DNA from: Streptomyces alboniger
Lineage (GTDB): Bacteria; Actinomycetota; Actinomycetes; Streptomycetales; Streptomycetaceae
Length of the DNA: 64,000 nucleotides
NCBI RefSeq assembly: GCF_008704395.1
Contig: NZ_CP023695.1
Span: 3,596,001-3,660,000, forward strand
Direction of reading: 5' to 3'
Shown here: one piece after another, positions 23,573-30,775 of the stretch
Numbering within the stretch: position 1 is the stretch's first letter
Layout of the letters: the number at the start of each line of letters is the position of its first letter
The notes under the pieces: generated by a model
The model's input: the letters and a program-made list of their open reading frames with translations, nothing else
Database searches by the model: none
Told to the model about the DNA's origin: nothing
Made by a program: the position numbers and the translations under genes

Positions 23573-24775
23573 GTGGCACAGCACGCGCCGGCCCCGGACA
23601 CGCGGGTGCCCGACCCCGACGCCCACTGGCTCGCGGCCGTCATGCACACAGCGTTCTTCCTGCTCCTCGGCTCCTCGCTGGTCCGCTTCCTGCTGCGGCA
23701 CCCCGGCGAACCCCGCACCCCGTGGATCATCGCCCTCTTGGTCTGCCTCGCGCTGCTCTACGTGTCCGGCCCCGCGCTCGGCACCCGGTCCACCCCGCAC
23801 CGCCTGGCCTGGCTGTTCCTCGTCGTGGCCACCTGGGGCGTCCTCGTCGTCCTCGCGCCGAGCTTCGCATGGTGCGCGGTGCCGCTCTTCTACACCGGGC
23901 TCCGCACCCTGCCGGCCCGCGCCGCCCTGCTCCTGGTGGCCGTCCTGACCGCCTTCGTGGTCACCGCGCAGTTGCAGCTCGCGGGCCACTTCGACCCGAA
24001 CCTGCTGTTCGCGCCGCCCGCGTGGGCGGCGGTGGCGAGCGCCGTCTTCCTCTACATGCAGCGCCAGGCGGCCCGTCAGCGCGACCTCATCGACGACCTC
24101 ATCCGCACCCGCCGCGAACTGGCCGCCACCGAACGCCGCGAAGGCACCCTCGCCGAACGCCAGCGCCTCTCCATGGAGATCCACGACACCCTCGCCCAGG
24201 GCCTGTCGAGCCAGCAGATGCTGCTCCAGGCGGCCGACCGCCTCTGGGACACGGACCCGGCAAGGGCCCGCACCCACGTCCGTACCGCCGAGTCGATCAC
24301 CGAACGCGGCCTCGCCGAGGCCCGCCGCTTCGTGCACGACCTGGCACCCGCCGACCTCGCGAACGGCGGCGGCCTCGCGCAGGCCCTGCGGGCGCTCGCG
24401 GAACGGGAGTCGGACGCGGGCCTGACCGTCCGCTTCCACGCCGAGGGCGCACCGGTGCCGCTGCCCGACCGGGTCGCCTCGGCGCTGCTGCGCATCGCAC
24501 AGGGCGCGCTGGCCAACGTACGGGAGCACGCGGACGCGGCCACGGCGGCGCTGACCCTGACCCTCCTGGGCGACCAGGTGGTCCTGGACGTGGCGGACGA
24601 CGGCCGCGGCTTCACGCCCCCGGCGGCGGAGGAACCAGCGACCGGCGTACGAGGCCACGGCCTGCCCGCGATCCGTGCGCGGGCGGGCCAGCTCGGCGGC
24701 ACGCTGACCATCGAGTCGGCGCCGGGCGAGGGCACCGTCCTTTCCGTATCGATCCCGCTGGAGTCCCCGTCATGA
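23573..24775 (+). CDS. senS: Sensor histidine kinase SenS-like (HisKA_3)
   Basis: 400 residues. Five or so membrane helices occupy 20-150 (LAAVMHTAFFLLLGSSLV, WIIALLVCLALLYVSG, LAWLFLVVATWGVLVVLA and others), then a HisKA_3 dimerisation helix with the phosphorylated His in RLSMEIHDTLAQGLSSQQ and an HATPase domain (LLRIAQGALANVREHADAA, VADDGRGF, GHGLPAIRARAGQLGGTLTI). The GTG at 23573 is preceded by GGGAGG (9 nt). It overlaps senR by 4 nt (ATGA) and is divergent from hbpS, reproducing the S. reticuli/S. coelicolor SenS-SenR-HbpS order. Confidence 0.9.
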   Translation: MAQHAPAPDTRVPDPDAHWLAAVMHTAFFLLLGSSLVRFLLRHPGEPRTPWIIALLVCLALLYVSGPALGTRSTPHRLAWLFLVVATWGVLVVLAPSFAWCAVPLFYTGLRTLPARAALLLVAVLTAFVVTAQLQLAGHFDPNLLFAPPAWAAVASAVFLYMQRQAARQRDLIDDLIRTRRELAATERREGTLAERQRLSMEIHDTLAQGLSSQQMLLQAADRLWDTDPARARTHVRTAESITERGLAEARRFVHDLAPADLANGGGLAQALRALAERESDAGLTVRFHAEGAPVPLPDRVASALLRIAQGALANVREHADAATAALTLTLLGDQVVLDVADDGRGFTPPAAEEPATGVRGHGLPAIRARAGQLGGTLTIESAPGEGTVLSVSIPLESPS

Positions 24776-25413
24776 ACCCCTCGCGCCCCGTCCGCCTGCT
24801 GGTCTGCGACGACCACGTCGTCGTACGCGCGGGCCTGCTCGCCCTGCTCGGCAGCGCGCCGGACATCGAGGTGGTCGGCGAGGCGGGCACGGGCGAGGAG
24901 GCGGTCGCCCTGGCCGCCAAGCTGACGCCGGACGTCGTCCTGATGGACCTGCAACTGGGCGAGGGCATCGACGGCGTGGAGGCGACGCGCCGCATCGCGT
25001 CACCAGCCCCCGACGCCCCGCCCCACGTCCTGGTTCTGACGACCTACGACACGGACGCGGACATCACGCGGGCGATCGAGGCGGGCGCCACGGGCTATCT
25101 GCTCAAGGCGGAGCGCCCCGAGGAACTGTTCTCCGCGATCCAGGCGGCCGCCCAGGGCCGCACCGCGCTCTCACCGCCGGTCGCCTCCCGCGTCATGGCC
25201 CGCATGCGCGCCCCGCGCCCCACCCTCACCGACCGCGAGCGCGACATCCTCGGCCAGCTCTCCCGGGGCCTCGGCAACCGCGAGATCGCCCGCGCCCTGT
25301 TCATCAGCGAGGCCACGGTGAAGACCCACCTGGGCCGCATCTACGACAAGCTGGGCGTCGACACGCGGGCGGGCGCGGTGGCGGTGGCGAAGGAGCAGCG
25401 GCTGCTGCCGTGA
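24772..25413 (+). CDS. senR: NarL/LuxR-family response regulator SenR-like
   Basis: 213 residues. The receiver domain has VCDDHVVVRAGLLALL (acidic pair), the phosphorylated Asp in VVLMDLQLGEG and the Lys of GYLLKAERPEEL. The C-terminal LuxR helix-turn-helix is LTDRERDILGQLSRGLGNRE followed by IARALFISEATVKTHLGRIY. The ATG overlaps the kinase stop. In the characterised system SenR controls hbpS, its own operon and antioxidant genes; the tandem repeats between hbpS and senS are candidate targets (inference). Confidence 0.92.
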   Translation: MNPSRPVRLLVCDDHVVVRAGLLALLGSAPDIEVVGEAGTGEEAVALAAKLTPDVVLMDLQLGEGIDGVEATRRIASPAPDAPPHVLVLTTYDTDADITRAIEAGATGYLLKAERPEELFSAIQAAAQGRTALSPPVASRVMARMRAPRPTLTDRERDILGQLSRGLGNREIARALFISEATVKTHLGRIYDKLGVDTRAGAVAVAKEQRLLP

Positions 25414-25421
25414 GACGGCGG

Positions 25422-25485
25422 CACTCATGCGGCCGGGCGCTCATACGGCTGGGCGCTCATACGGCCGGGCGCTCGCGTGCCCGGG
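25422..25485. repeat. Four tandem 16-bp repeats after senR
   Basis: Units CACTCATGCGGCCGGG, CGCTCATACGGCTGGG, CGCTCATACGGCCGGG and CGCTCGCGTGCCCGGG are head to tail at 25422, 25438, 25454 and 25470. They begin 8 nt after the senR stop and end 19 nt before the next start codon, in the only gap between the two genes. Confidence 0.85.
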
Positions 25486-25504
25486 CCATGACACCATCGA
25501 CCTC

Positions 25505-26008
25505 GTGCTCGATATCGGCTACGCGCTCTCCTCCCGGTTCCCGGACCCCCCTCAGCTGGACTACGGCAAGGCGGACGTCCGCACGCTCCGCCACGACCTG
25601 TTCTGCGGGGACGTGTATCTGGCGGACACCAAGGCCGACCGGGAACTGTCCACAGCCTGGGGATGGGTTCCCGTACTGGACTTCGCGTGGGCGCTGTGCG
25701 ACATCGTGGAGAACCTGGACAAGGACCCGATGGGCAGCCGGGCCTCCCGCCCGCAGTACGCGGAGCTGGACTTCACGGAGTCGACGGACCGCATGCTGTT
25801 CGCCCGGCGCTTCGGCTGGGTGGACATCGAGGCGGACTGGATGGACCCCGAGGAGCCTCCGCTGAGCTTCTCCCACGCGGAGTTGCGGCGCGAGGCGCGT
25901 GACTTCCTCCACGATCTCATCGCGGACCTCACGGACCTCCACGACTCCCTCGCGGACAACCCCTCGCTCTGGTCCCTCCAGTCCCGCTTCCCCCGCATCT
26001 CGCGCTAG
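25505..26008 (+). CDS. Conserved hypothetical protein
   Basis: 167 residues, no recognised domain. The sequence is acidic, with WGWVPVLDFAWALCDIVENL, YAELDFTESTDRMLFARRFG and a helical C-terminus (AELRREARDFLHDLIADLTD), suggesting a small soluble alpha/beta protein. GTG 25505 is chosen because the frame upstream runs through the 16-bp repeats; CACCAT 7 nt before it might be a weak leaderless -10. Its TAG stop is contributed by the left end of the palindromic element at 26006. Confidence 0.7.
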   Translation: MLDIGYALSSRFPDPPQLDYGKADVRTLRHDLFCGDVYLADTKADRELSTAWGWVPVLDFAWALCDIVENLDKDPMGSRASRPQYAELDFTESTDRMLFARRFGWVDIEADWMDPEEPPLSFSHAELRREARDFLHDLIADLTDLHDSLADNPSLWSLQSRFPRISR

Positions 26009-26184
26009 GGCGTGTCCGCGAAGTCCCGTCGTTCGCCCGCAGGGCGGGCGTCGCGGCGTCCGGTGCGTGCTCTCGGCGTGGCGGCCGGATGCCCTCGTAC
26101 TGGGCGTACTTGGGCTTTCGGCCGATGCGGCGAGAGTGCGTGCCGGGCGTCGCGGCGCAGGCGGGACTTCGCGGACACGCCCTA
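26006..26184. mobile_element. MITE-like 179-bp inverted-repeat element
   Basis: Terminal inverted repeats of 23 bp match perfectly (26006-26028 with 26162-26184; outer sequence TAGGGCGTGTCCGCGAAG). The inner part is also an imperfect palindrome: CTCTCG/CGAGAG and CGTCGCGG/CCGCGACG pair in register. Both ends carry CTAG, compatible with target duplication of a short TA or CTAG site as in some IS5-family groups. It has no transposase. It separates the hypothetical gene from the methyltransferase and provides the former's stop codon. A matching solo end is at 6179. Confidence 0.7.
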
Positions 26185-26228
26185 GGGAGCTGCACTCGCG
26201 GGGCTCGCCCCGCCTCGGCGCCGGGAAC

Positions 26229-26241
26229 TACTGTCGCGGGC
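26229..26241 (+). promoter_or_regulatory. Leaderless -10 box of the methyltransferase gene
   Basis: TACTGT (26229-26234) then 7 nt to ATG 26242; no Shine-Dalgarno. Confidence 0.5.
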
Positions 26242-26889
26242 ATGGTCGAACACGATGCTCTCACCGCCACCCGCGAGGCGTACGACGCGATAGCGCCCAC
26301 GTACGCGGAGCTGTTCCGCGACTCACTGCGCGACAGCCCCCTGGACCGCGCGATGCTGGGCGCCTTCGCCGAGGCCGTGCGTACGGGCGGGGGCGGCCAG
26401 GTCGCGGACCTCGGCTGTGGCCCCGGCCATGTCACCGCCTACCTGGGCGAACTGGGACTGACCGCGTTCGGCGTCGACGCCTCTCCCGCGATGATCGAGC
26501 TGGCCCGGGAGGCCTGGCCGGGGCTGCGGTTCGACGTGGGCTCGATGACCGCGCTGGACATCGCAGACGGCGCGCTGAGCGGCGTGCTCTCCCGCTGGTC
26601 CGTCATCCACACCCCGCCCGAGGAACTCCCCGCCGTCCTGGCGGAGTTCCACCGCGTAATGGCACCCGGCGGCCACCTCCTGCTCGGCTTCTGGGCGAGC
26701 GACGACCCGGCCCACCCGACGCGGGTGTTCGATCACGCGGTCGCGCCGGCCTACTGCTGGGCGCCCGATCACCTCGCCGCGATGCTGCGCGAGTCGGGCC
26801 TGCCCGAGGTGGCCCGCATGACCCGGGCCCCTCAGCCCACGGACCGCCGCCAGTTCCCCGAGGTCCACCTCCTCACCCAAAAGCCCTGA
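26242..26889 (+). CDS. Class I SAM-dependent methyltransferase
   Basis: 215 residues. Motif I is VADLGCGPGHVTAYL (about residues 55-69), the acidic motif II is FGVDASPAMIELAREAWPG, and post-motif MAPGGHLLLGFWASDD follows; a small-molecule methyltransferase fold of the Methyltransf_11/25 type. A long in-frame extension upstream through the palindromic element (from 26089) is rejected because of the -10 box and the ATG at 26242. Substrate unknown. Confidence 0.88.
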   Translation: MVEHDALTATREAYDAIAPTYAELFRDSLRDSPLDRAMLGAFAEAVRTGGGGQVADLGCGPGHVTAYLGELGLTAFGVDASPAMIELAREAWPGLRFDVGSMTALDIADGALSGVLSRWSVIHTPPEELPAVLAEFHRVMAPGGHLLLGFWASDDPAHPTRVFDHAVAPAYCWAPDHLAAMLRESGLPEVARMTRAPQPTDRRQFPEVHLLTQKP

Positions 26890-27033
26890 CCCGCGCCCTC
26901 TCCCTCACCGGCGCCACCCCCTGCCCCGGCGCTCCGCGCCGGATGCTCCCCACCCACCCGTCTCGCCGCATCGAGCGGCGTGCCGTAGGGGCTCCGGGGC
27001 CCCCGCACCACGCGGGTGGGGGGCGGGTGGGTG

Positions 27034-27123
27034 GGGAACTCCCCCGAAGAGCGGGCAGCGGCACTCACGAGGCAGGCGACCGGGCGAGGGAACTCCCCCG
27101 CGGAGCGAGCAGCGGCACTCACG
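27034..27123. repeat. Two 36-bp direct repeats
   Basis: Copies at 27034-27069 and 27088-27123 match at 33 of 36 positions; both start GGGAACTCCCCCG and end GCAGCGGCACTCACG, with an 18-bp spacer. GGGAACTCCC is itself nearly palindromic. They lie in the 566-bp gene-free stretch 26890-27455, which also holds the inverted repeat at 27186-27280 and the GC-rich repeats at 27295-27432. Confidence 0.8.
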
Positions 27124-27185
27124 TGCAGACGGCCGGACGCGCAGCCCCCACCGGTCCGCAGCCGCGCACGCTCGTGAGGGGACGT

Positions 27186-27280
27186 GGGGGTATGTGCGAG
27201 CGGAGCACAGTGGATCCAACTAACCGAGCCCAACAACCAACAGGCTCCCGCACCAAGATGGCGAGCACGCACATACCCCC
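27186..27280. repeat. Inverted repeat with 13-bp arms around an AT-richer core
   Basis: GGGGGTATGTGCG (27186-27198) and CGCACATACCCCC (27268-27280) are perfect arms separated by 69 bp. The enclosed DNA (TGGATCC, CAACTAACCGAG, CAACAACCAACAG) is noticeably less GC-rich than its surroundings. Could be a small mobile repeat or a structured RNA; no gene is visible. Confidence 0.75.
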
Positions 27281-27294
27281 GCGGCCCCGCCCCA

Positions 27295-27432
27295 CAACCG
27301 AACCCAAGGCGAATCCCCGAAGGCGCCCCCGCCAGCCAAGGCGCTCCCGCCAGACCCCGCCCGCCCGCAACCGAACCCACGGCGAAACCCCACTGAAGGC
27401 GCCCCGCCAGCGAAGGCGCCCCCGCCAGCCCC
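27295..27432. repeat. Imperfect ~73-bp direct repeat, GC-rich
   Basis: CAACCGAACCCAAGGCGAA (27295) and CAACCGAACCCACGGCGAA (27368) each begin a block continuing with AGGCGCCCC(C)GCCAGC..AAGGCG and GCCAG. The array ends just before the pentapeptide gene's stop at 27456 and contains runs of C. It may contribute to termination of the minus-strand gene. Confidence 0.65.
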
Positions 27433-27455
27433 CCCCACCCCCACCAGACCCCGCC

Positions 27456-28172
27456 CTAGGCCCAGGGGCCAGCCACCCGCACACCCACCTCCGCCGCAAA
27501 ACCCCCCGCCAACTCGATCAGCTGCTCAGGACTGATCACCGCCCCGGCCAGACTCCCCACCCCCCGCGCGATCCCCAGCTCCCCCGCCGCCCGCAGATCC
27601 ACGTCCTTCATCCGCACCCCGCTGAAGTCCGCCCCCCGCACCACACAGTCCCGGAACTCCACCCGCTCCAGGGACGCGAGCCCGAAGTCCGGCTCCACCA
27701 GCACGCAGCCCTCGAAGATCACATCCCGCAGCCGCGCCTTCCGCAGGTTCAGGTAGTCGAGCTTGCCGCCCCGCACGACGACCCGCTCCAGCACGCTCCC
27801 GTGCAACTGCACGCCGCCGAGCCGCGCGTCGACCACCTCCACGTCCCGCATCGACGCCTCCACGAGGTCGGTCCCCACGCCCCGCGGTTCCGTCAGGACG
27901 GAGTCGACGAACCGCGCCCGGCTCAGCCTGGTCTCCCCGATCCCGCACCCGACCAGCGCGCAGTCCATGAAGAGCGCTCCTCCCCCGTCCTGCGCGCCGA
28001 GGTCGAGACCGCCGAACTCCAGCCCGTCGTAGTCCCCGTCGGGCTCCAGCTCCCCTCCCTCGAAGGGCCGCAGCGGAGGCAACCGCACCTCGGCCCGCCG
28101 CGCCTCCTTGACCACGCCCGCGGCCTTCGCGCCCCGCGCGCCGCCCTTCGCAACCTTCGCCCTCTGAGCCAT
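27456..28172 (-). CDS. Pentapeptide-repeat protein
   Basis: 238 residues. After a basic N-terminus, residues from about 45 onward form a right-handed quadrilateral beta-helix of A(D/N)LxX units: LEFGGLDLGAQ, ALFMDCALVGCGIGETRLSR, ARFVDSVL, VEVVDARLGGVQLHGSVLER, LNLRKARLRDVIFEGCVLVE and GADFSGVRMKDVDLRA. Such proteins can mimic DNA (MfpA/Qnr type) or act as scaffolds; the role here is unknown. The ATG at 28172 has a G-run directly adjacent, so the exact start is uncertain. A gene-free C-rich region lies downstream. Confidence 0.85.
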   Translation of the reverse strand: MAQRAKVAKGGARGAKAAGVVKEARRAEVRLPPLRPFEGGELEPDGDYDGLEFGGLDLGAQDGGGALFMDCALVGCGIGETRLSRARFVDSVLTEPRGVGTDLVEASMRDVEVVDARLGGVQLHGSVLERVVVRGGKLDYLNLRKARLRDVIFEGCVLVEPDFGLASLERVEFRDCVVRGADFSGVRMKDVDLRAAGELGIARGVGSLAGAVISPEQLIELAGGFAAEVGVRVAGPWA

Positions 28173-28334
28173 CCCCCCATCGTGCCCGCCGCCACTGACA
28201 ACGCCGCCACTGACAAAGCCACCTCCGGCAAAGCCGCCGCCCCCCGATGTCACATCCGGCCCGCCCCCACCCGTCGAGGTAACGAAGGCGAAGACCGAAC
28301 GAAGGCCGGCCCACACCCTGAGGGAGCCCGAGCA

Positions 28335-29546
28335 ATGCCACCTGCCCACCGCCCCACAACCTCCACCACCCCCATCCCCACCCCCCTCACCGTCATCGGC
28401 GGCGGCTTCGCCGGCCTCACCGCGGCCATCACCGCCGCCGAGGCCGGCGCCCGCGTCACCCTGCACGAGTCCCACCACACGCTCGGCGGCCGCGCCCGCA
28501 CGGCGGAGGGCCCGTACAAGACCAACGAGGGCCCGCACGCCCTCTACAACGGCGGCCCCCTCTGGACCTGGCTCAAGCAGCGCGACCTCATCGGCCCGCT
28601 GGCCCCCTTGCCGCCCCTCGAAGCCGCCCGGCTCCGCTTCCACCACCGCGGCACCCTGCACCGCGTACCACCCCTCGCCCTGCTCAAGCTGCTGCGCCAC
28701 AGGTCCGAACGGGCCCCGGTGGACCAGGACTTCACCACGTGGGCGACGGGCGTGGTCGGCGAGGAGGGAGCGCGCGCCGCCGCGCACTACGTGGCCGTGG
28801 CGACGTTCCACCACGACCCCGGTTCGCTCTCCGCCCGTTTCGTGCAGGAGCGCCTGCGCCGCGCGACGAAGCTGCCCCCCGAGGCGCAGTACCCGCGCGG
28901 CGGCTGGGCCCGGGTCATCGACCGCATGGCGGGGCTCGCCTGGAACCTCGGCGTACGCGTGGAGACACTGGCCCGCGTCGACAGCCTCGCCGACGTCCCC
29001 CGGAACGACCCGGTCGTCGTGGCGACCTCCCTCGACGCGGCCCGCCGCCTCCTCGGTGACGACTCCCTGCGCTGGGAGAGCGGCCGCACCGCGCTCGTCG
29101 ACGTGGCGTTCCGCTCCCGCAAGGGCGACGCCTTCGTCGTCTCCGACCTGGACCGGACGGGGTGGGTGGAGCGTTTCACCGCCCAGGACCGCACGCTGGC
29201 CCCCGAGGGCGAGCAGCTCGTCCAGGCGCAGATCCCGCTCTCCCCCGACGAGACGAAGCACGACGGCGTGGCCCGCGCGGAGCACCTGCTCGACCTCGGC
29301 TACCGCGGCTGGCGCGAGCGGCTGACCTGGCGCCGCGCCTCCGTGGCGAACGGCCGCACGGGCGCGGTCGACCACCCCGGGACCACCTGGCGCGACCGCC
29401 CCTCGATCGACCGCGGGGACGGCGTCTACCTGGCGGGCGACCAGGTGGCGGCGCCCGGTCTGCTGACCGAGGTGTCGTTCAACAGCGCGGTGGAGGCGGT
29501 GACGCTGGCGCTGACGAGGTCGAGGCTTGACCTCAAGTCTGCTTGA
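28335..29546 (+). CDS. FAD-dependent oxidoreductase (phytoene-desaturase-like)
   Basis: 403 residues. The Rossmann FAD site is TVIGGGFAGLTAAITAAEAG with the acidic ...TLHESHHTLGGRART, and a C-terminal GDGVYLAGDQVAAPGLLTEV closes the FAD pocket, as in amine oxidases and carotenoid desaturases. No carotenoid genes are nearby. The ATG follows GAGGGAG by 9 nt. Its last codons overlap a SoxR-type operator for the next gene. Substrate unknown. Confidence 0.85.
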   Translation: MPPAHRPTTSTTPIPTPLTVIGGGFAGLTAAITAAEAGARVTLHESHHTLGGRARTAEGPYKTNEGPHALYNGGPLWTWLKQRDLIGPLAPLPPLEAARLRFHHRGTLHRVPPLALLKLLRHRSERAPVDQDFTTWATGVVGEEGARAAAHYVAVATFHHDPGSLSARFVQERLRRATKLPPEAQYPRGGWARVIDRMAGLAWNLGVRVETLARVDSLADVPRNDPVVVATSLDAARRLLGDDSLRWESGRTALVDVAFRSRKGDAFVVSDLDRTGWVERFTAQDRTLAPEGEQLVQAQIPLSPDETKHDGVARAEHLLDLGYRGWRERLTWRRASVANGRTGAVDHPGTTWRDRPSIDRGDGVYLAGDQVAAPGLLTEVSFNSAVEAVTLALTRSRLDLKSA

Positions 29547-29550
29547 GGTT
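29529..29550 (+). promoter_or_regulatory. SoxR box in the promoter of the quinone oxidoreductase gene
   Basis: ACCTCAAG (29531-29538) TCTG CTTGAGGT (29543-29550) is a perfect 8-bp-arm palindrome that agrees with the SoxR consensus CCTCAAG-N4-CTTGAGG. A TTGACC -35 (29529-29534) overlaps it, placing the palindrome in the -35/-10 spacer as expected for a MerR-family activator. It overlaps the 3' end of the preceding gene. Confidence 0.8.
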
Positions 29551-29614
29551 GAAAGGTGGGGTTCCAGAGCGGCCGCCCGACCACCGGACCGGCCCCGCAT
29601 CCGAGGAGCCCACC

Positions 29615-30682
29615 ATGCCCGGCACCACGCCCACCACCGCCACCACGCCCACCCCCACCTCCGCCATGCACGCCATCCGCCTCCACGCCTTCGGCCCCGC
29701 CGAGAACCTCGTATACGAGGAGACGGCGGCCCCCGTCCCGGCCGCGGGCCAGGTCCGCGTCACCGTCGCCGCGGCCGGCGTGCACCTTCTGGACACCGCG
29801 ATCCGCGAGGGGATGCAGGGCCCGCTGCCCGAACTCCCCGCCCTGCCCACGATCCCCGGCCGCGAGATCGCCGGCACGGTCGACGAGGTGGGCGAGGGCG
29901 TCGACCCGGACCTCCTGGGCAAGCGCGTCGTCGCCCACCTCGGCTTCGCGCCCGGAGGCTACGCCGAGCAGGCCGTCACCGAGGCGTCCCGCCTGCACGT
30001 GCTCCCCGACGACATGGACTTCGCCGAGGCCGTCGCCCTCATCGGAACGGGACGTACGACGATGGGGATCCTGCGATTCACCGAGCTGACCCCCGACTCG
30101 GTGGCCGTCATCCCCGCCGCGGCGGGCGGCATCGGCACGCTCCTCACGCAGTACGCCAAACACCGGGGCGCCACCGTCATCGGCCTGGCGGGCGGCCCGG
30201 ACAAGACCGCCCGCGTCCGCGCGAACGGCGCCGACCTCGCCGTGGACTACAAGAACCCGGCCTGGCCCGACGAGGTCCGCACGTACCTCAAGGAGCGCCT
30301 CGACGGCCGTACCGCCACCGTCGTCTTCGACGGCGTGGGCGGCGAGGCGGGCCTGGCCGCGGTCGATCTGCTCGGCCCCGGCGGCGTCCATGTCGTCTTC
30401 GGCTGGTCGGGCGAGGGCCTGCACGGCGGCGAGGCCCTGACCTTCGACGAGGAGGAGCTGGCCGCGCGCGGCATCACCCAGGTCAACGTCCTCGGCCCGG
30501 CGATGACGGCGAAGGTCGGCGGCGACAACCCCGTGCGCACCCTGGAACTCGCCGCGCTCACCGAGGCGGCCGCCGGGCACTTCACCCCGGCCGTGCAGCG
30601 CTACCCCCTGGCGGAGGCGGCGGCGGCCCACCGCGCGCTGGAGACCCGCGGCACGATGGGCAAGGTGGTCCTGATCCCCTGA
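29615..30682 (+). CDS. NADPH:quinone oxidoreductase (zinc-independent MDR), SoxR target
   Basis: 355 residues of the medium-chain dehydrogenase/reductase superfamily, QOR branch. N-terminal HAIRLHAFGPAENLVYEET, PGREIAGTVDEVGEG, nucleotide loop IPAAAGGIGTLLTQYAKHRG and C-terminal RYPLAEAAAAHRALETRGTM, then GKVVLIP. Catalytic zinc ligands are absent. ATG 29615 has GAGGAG 6 nt upstream. The SoxR box directly upstream and the position match SCO4266 (from memory), one of the five S. coelicolor SoxR targets induced by redox-active pigments such as actinorhodin. Likely role is detoxifying quinones. Confidence 0.9.
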   Translation: MPGTTPTTATTPTPTSAMHAIRLHAFGPAENLVYEETAAPVPAAGQVRVTVAAAGVHLLDTAIREGMQGPLPELPALPTIPGREIAGTVDEVGEGVDPDLLGKRVVAHLGFAPGGYAEQAVTEASRLHVLPDDMDFAEAVALIGTGRTTMGILRFTELTPDSVAVIPAAAGGIGTLLTQYAKHRGATVIGLAGGPDKTARVRANGADLAVDYKNPAWPDEVRTYLKERLDGRTATVVFDGVGGEAGLAAVDLLGPGGVHVVFGWSGEGLHGGEALTFDEEELAARGITQVNVLGPAMTAKVGGDNPVRTLELAALTEAAAGHFTPAVQRYPLAEAAAAHRALETRGTMGKVVLIP

Positions 30683-30762
30683 CATCCCTCGCCGCCCGGT
30701 GCCGGCCCAGTGACCGCGTCGGGGGAGGCGGAAATTCACCTGCTGTCACGGCATCCGGGAAC

Positions 30763-30768
30763 TACCGT
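30763..30768 (+). promoter_or_regulatory. Leaderless -10 box of the Eis-like gene
   Basis: TACCGT with 7 nt to ATG 30776; no Shine-Dalgarno. Confidence 0.5.
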
Positions 30769-30775
30769 CCGTTAT

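Noticed and set aside
26089..26241. N-terminal extension of the methyltransferase through the palindromic element
   Set aside because: The extension is encoded by element DNA and the start at 26242 has an ideal -10 box and full domain length.
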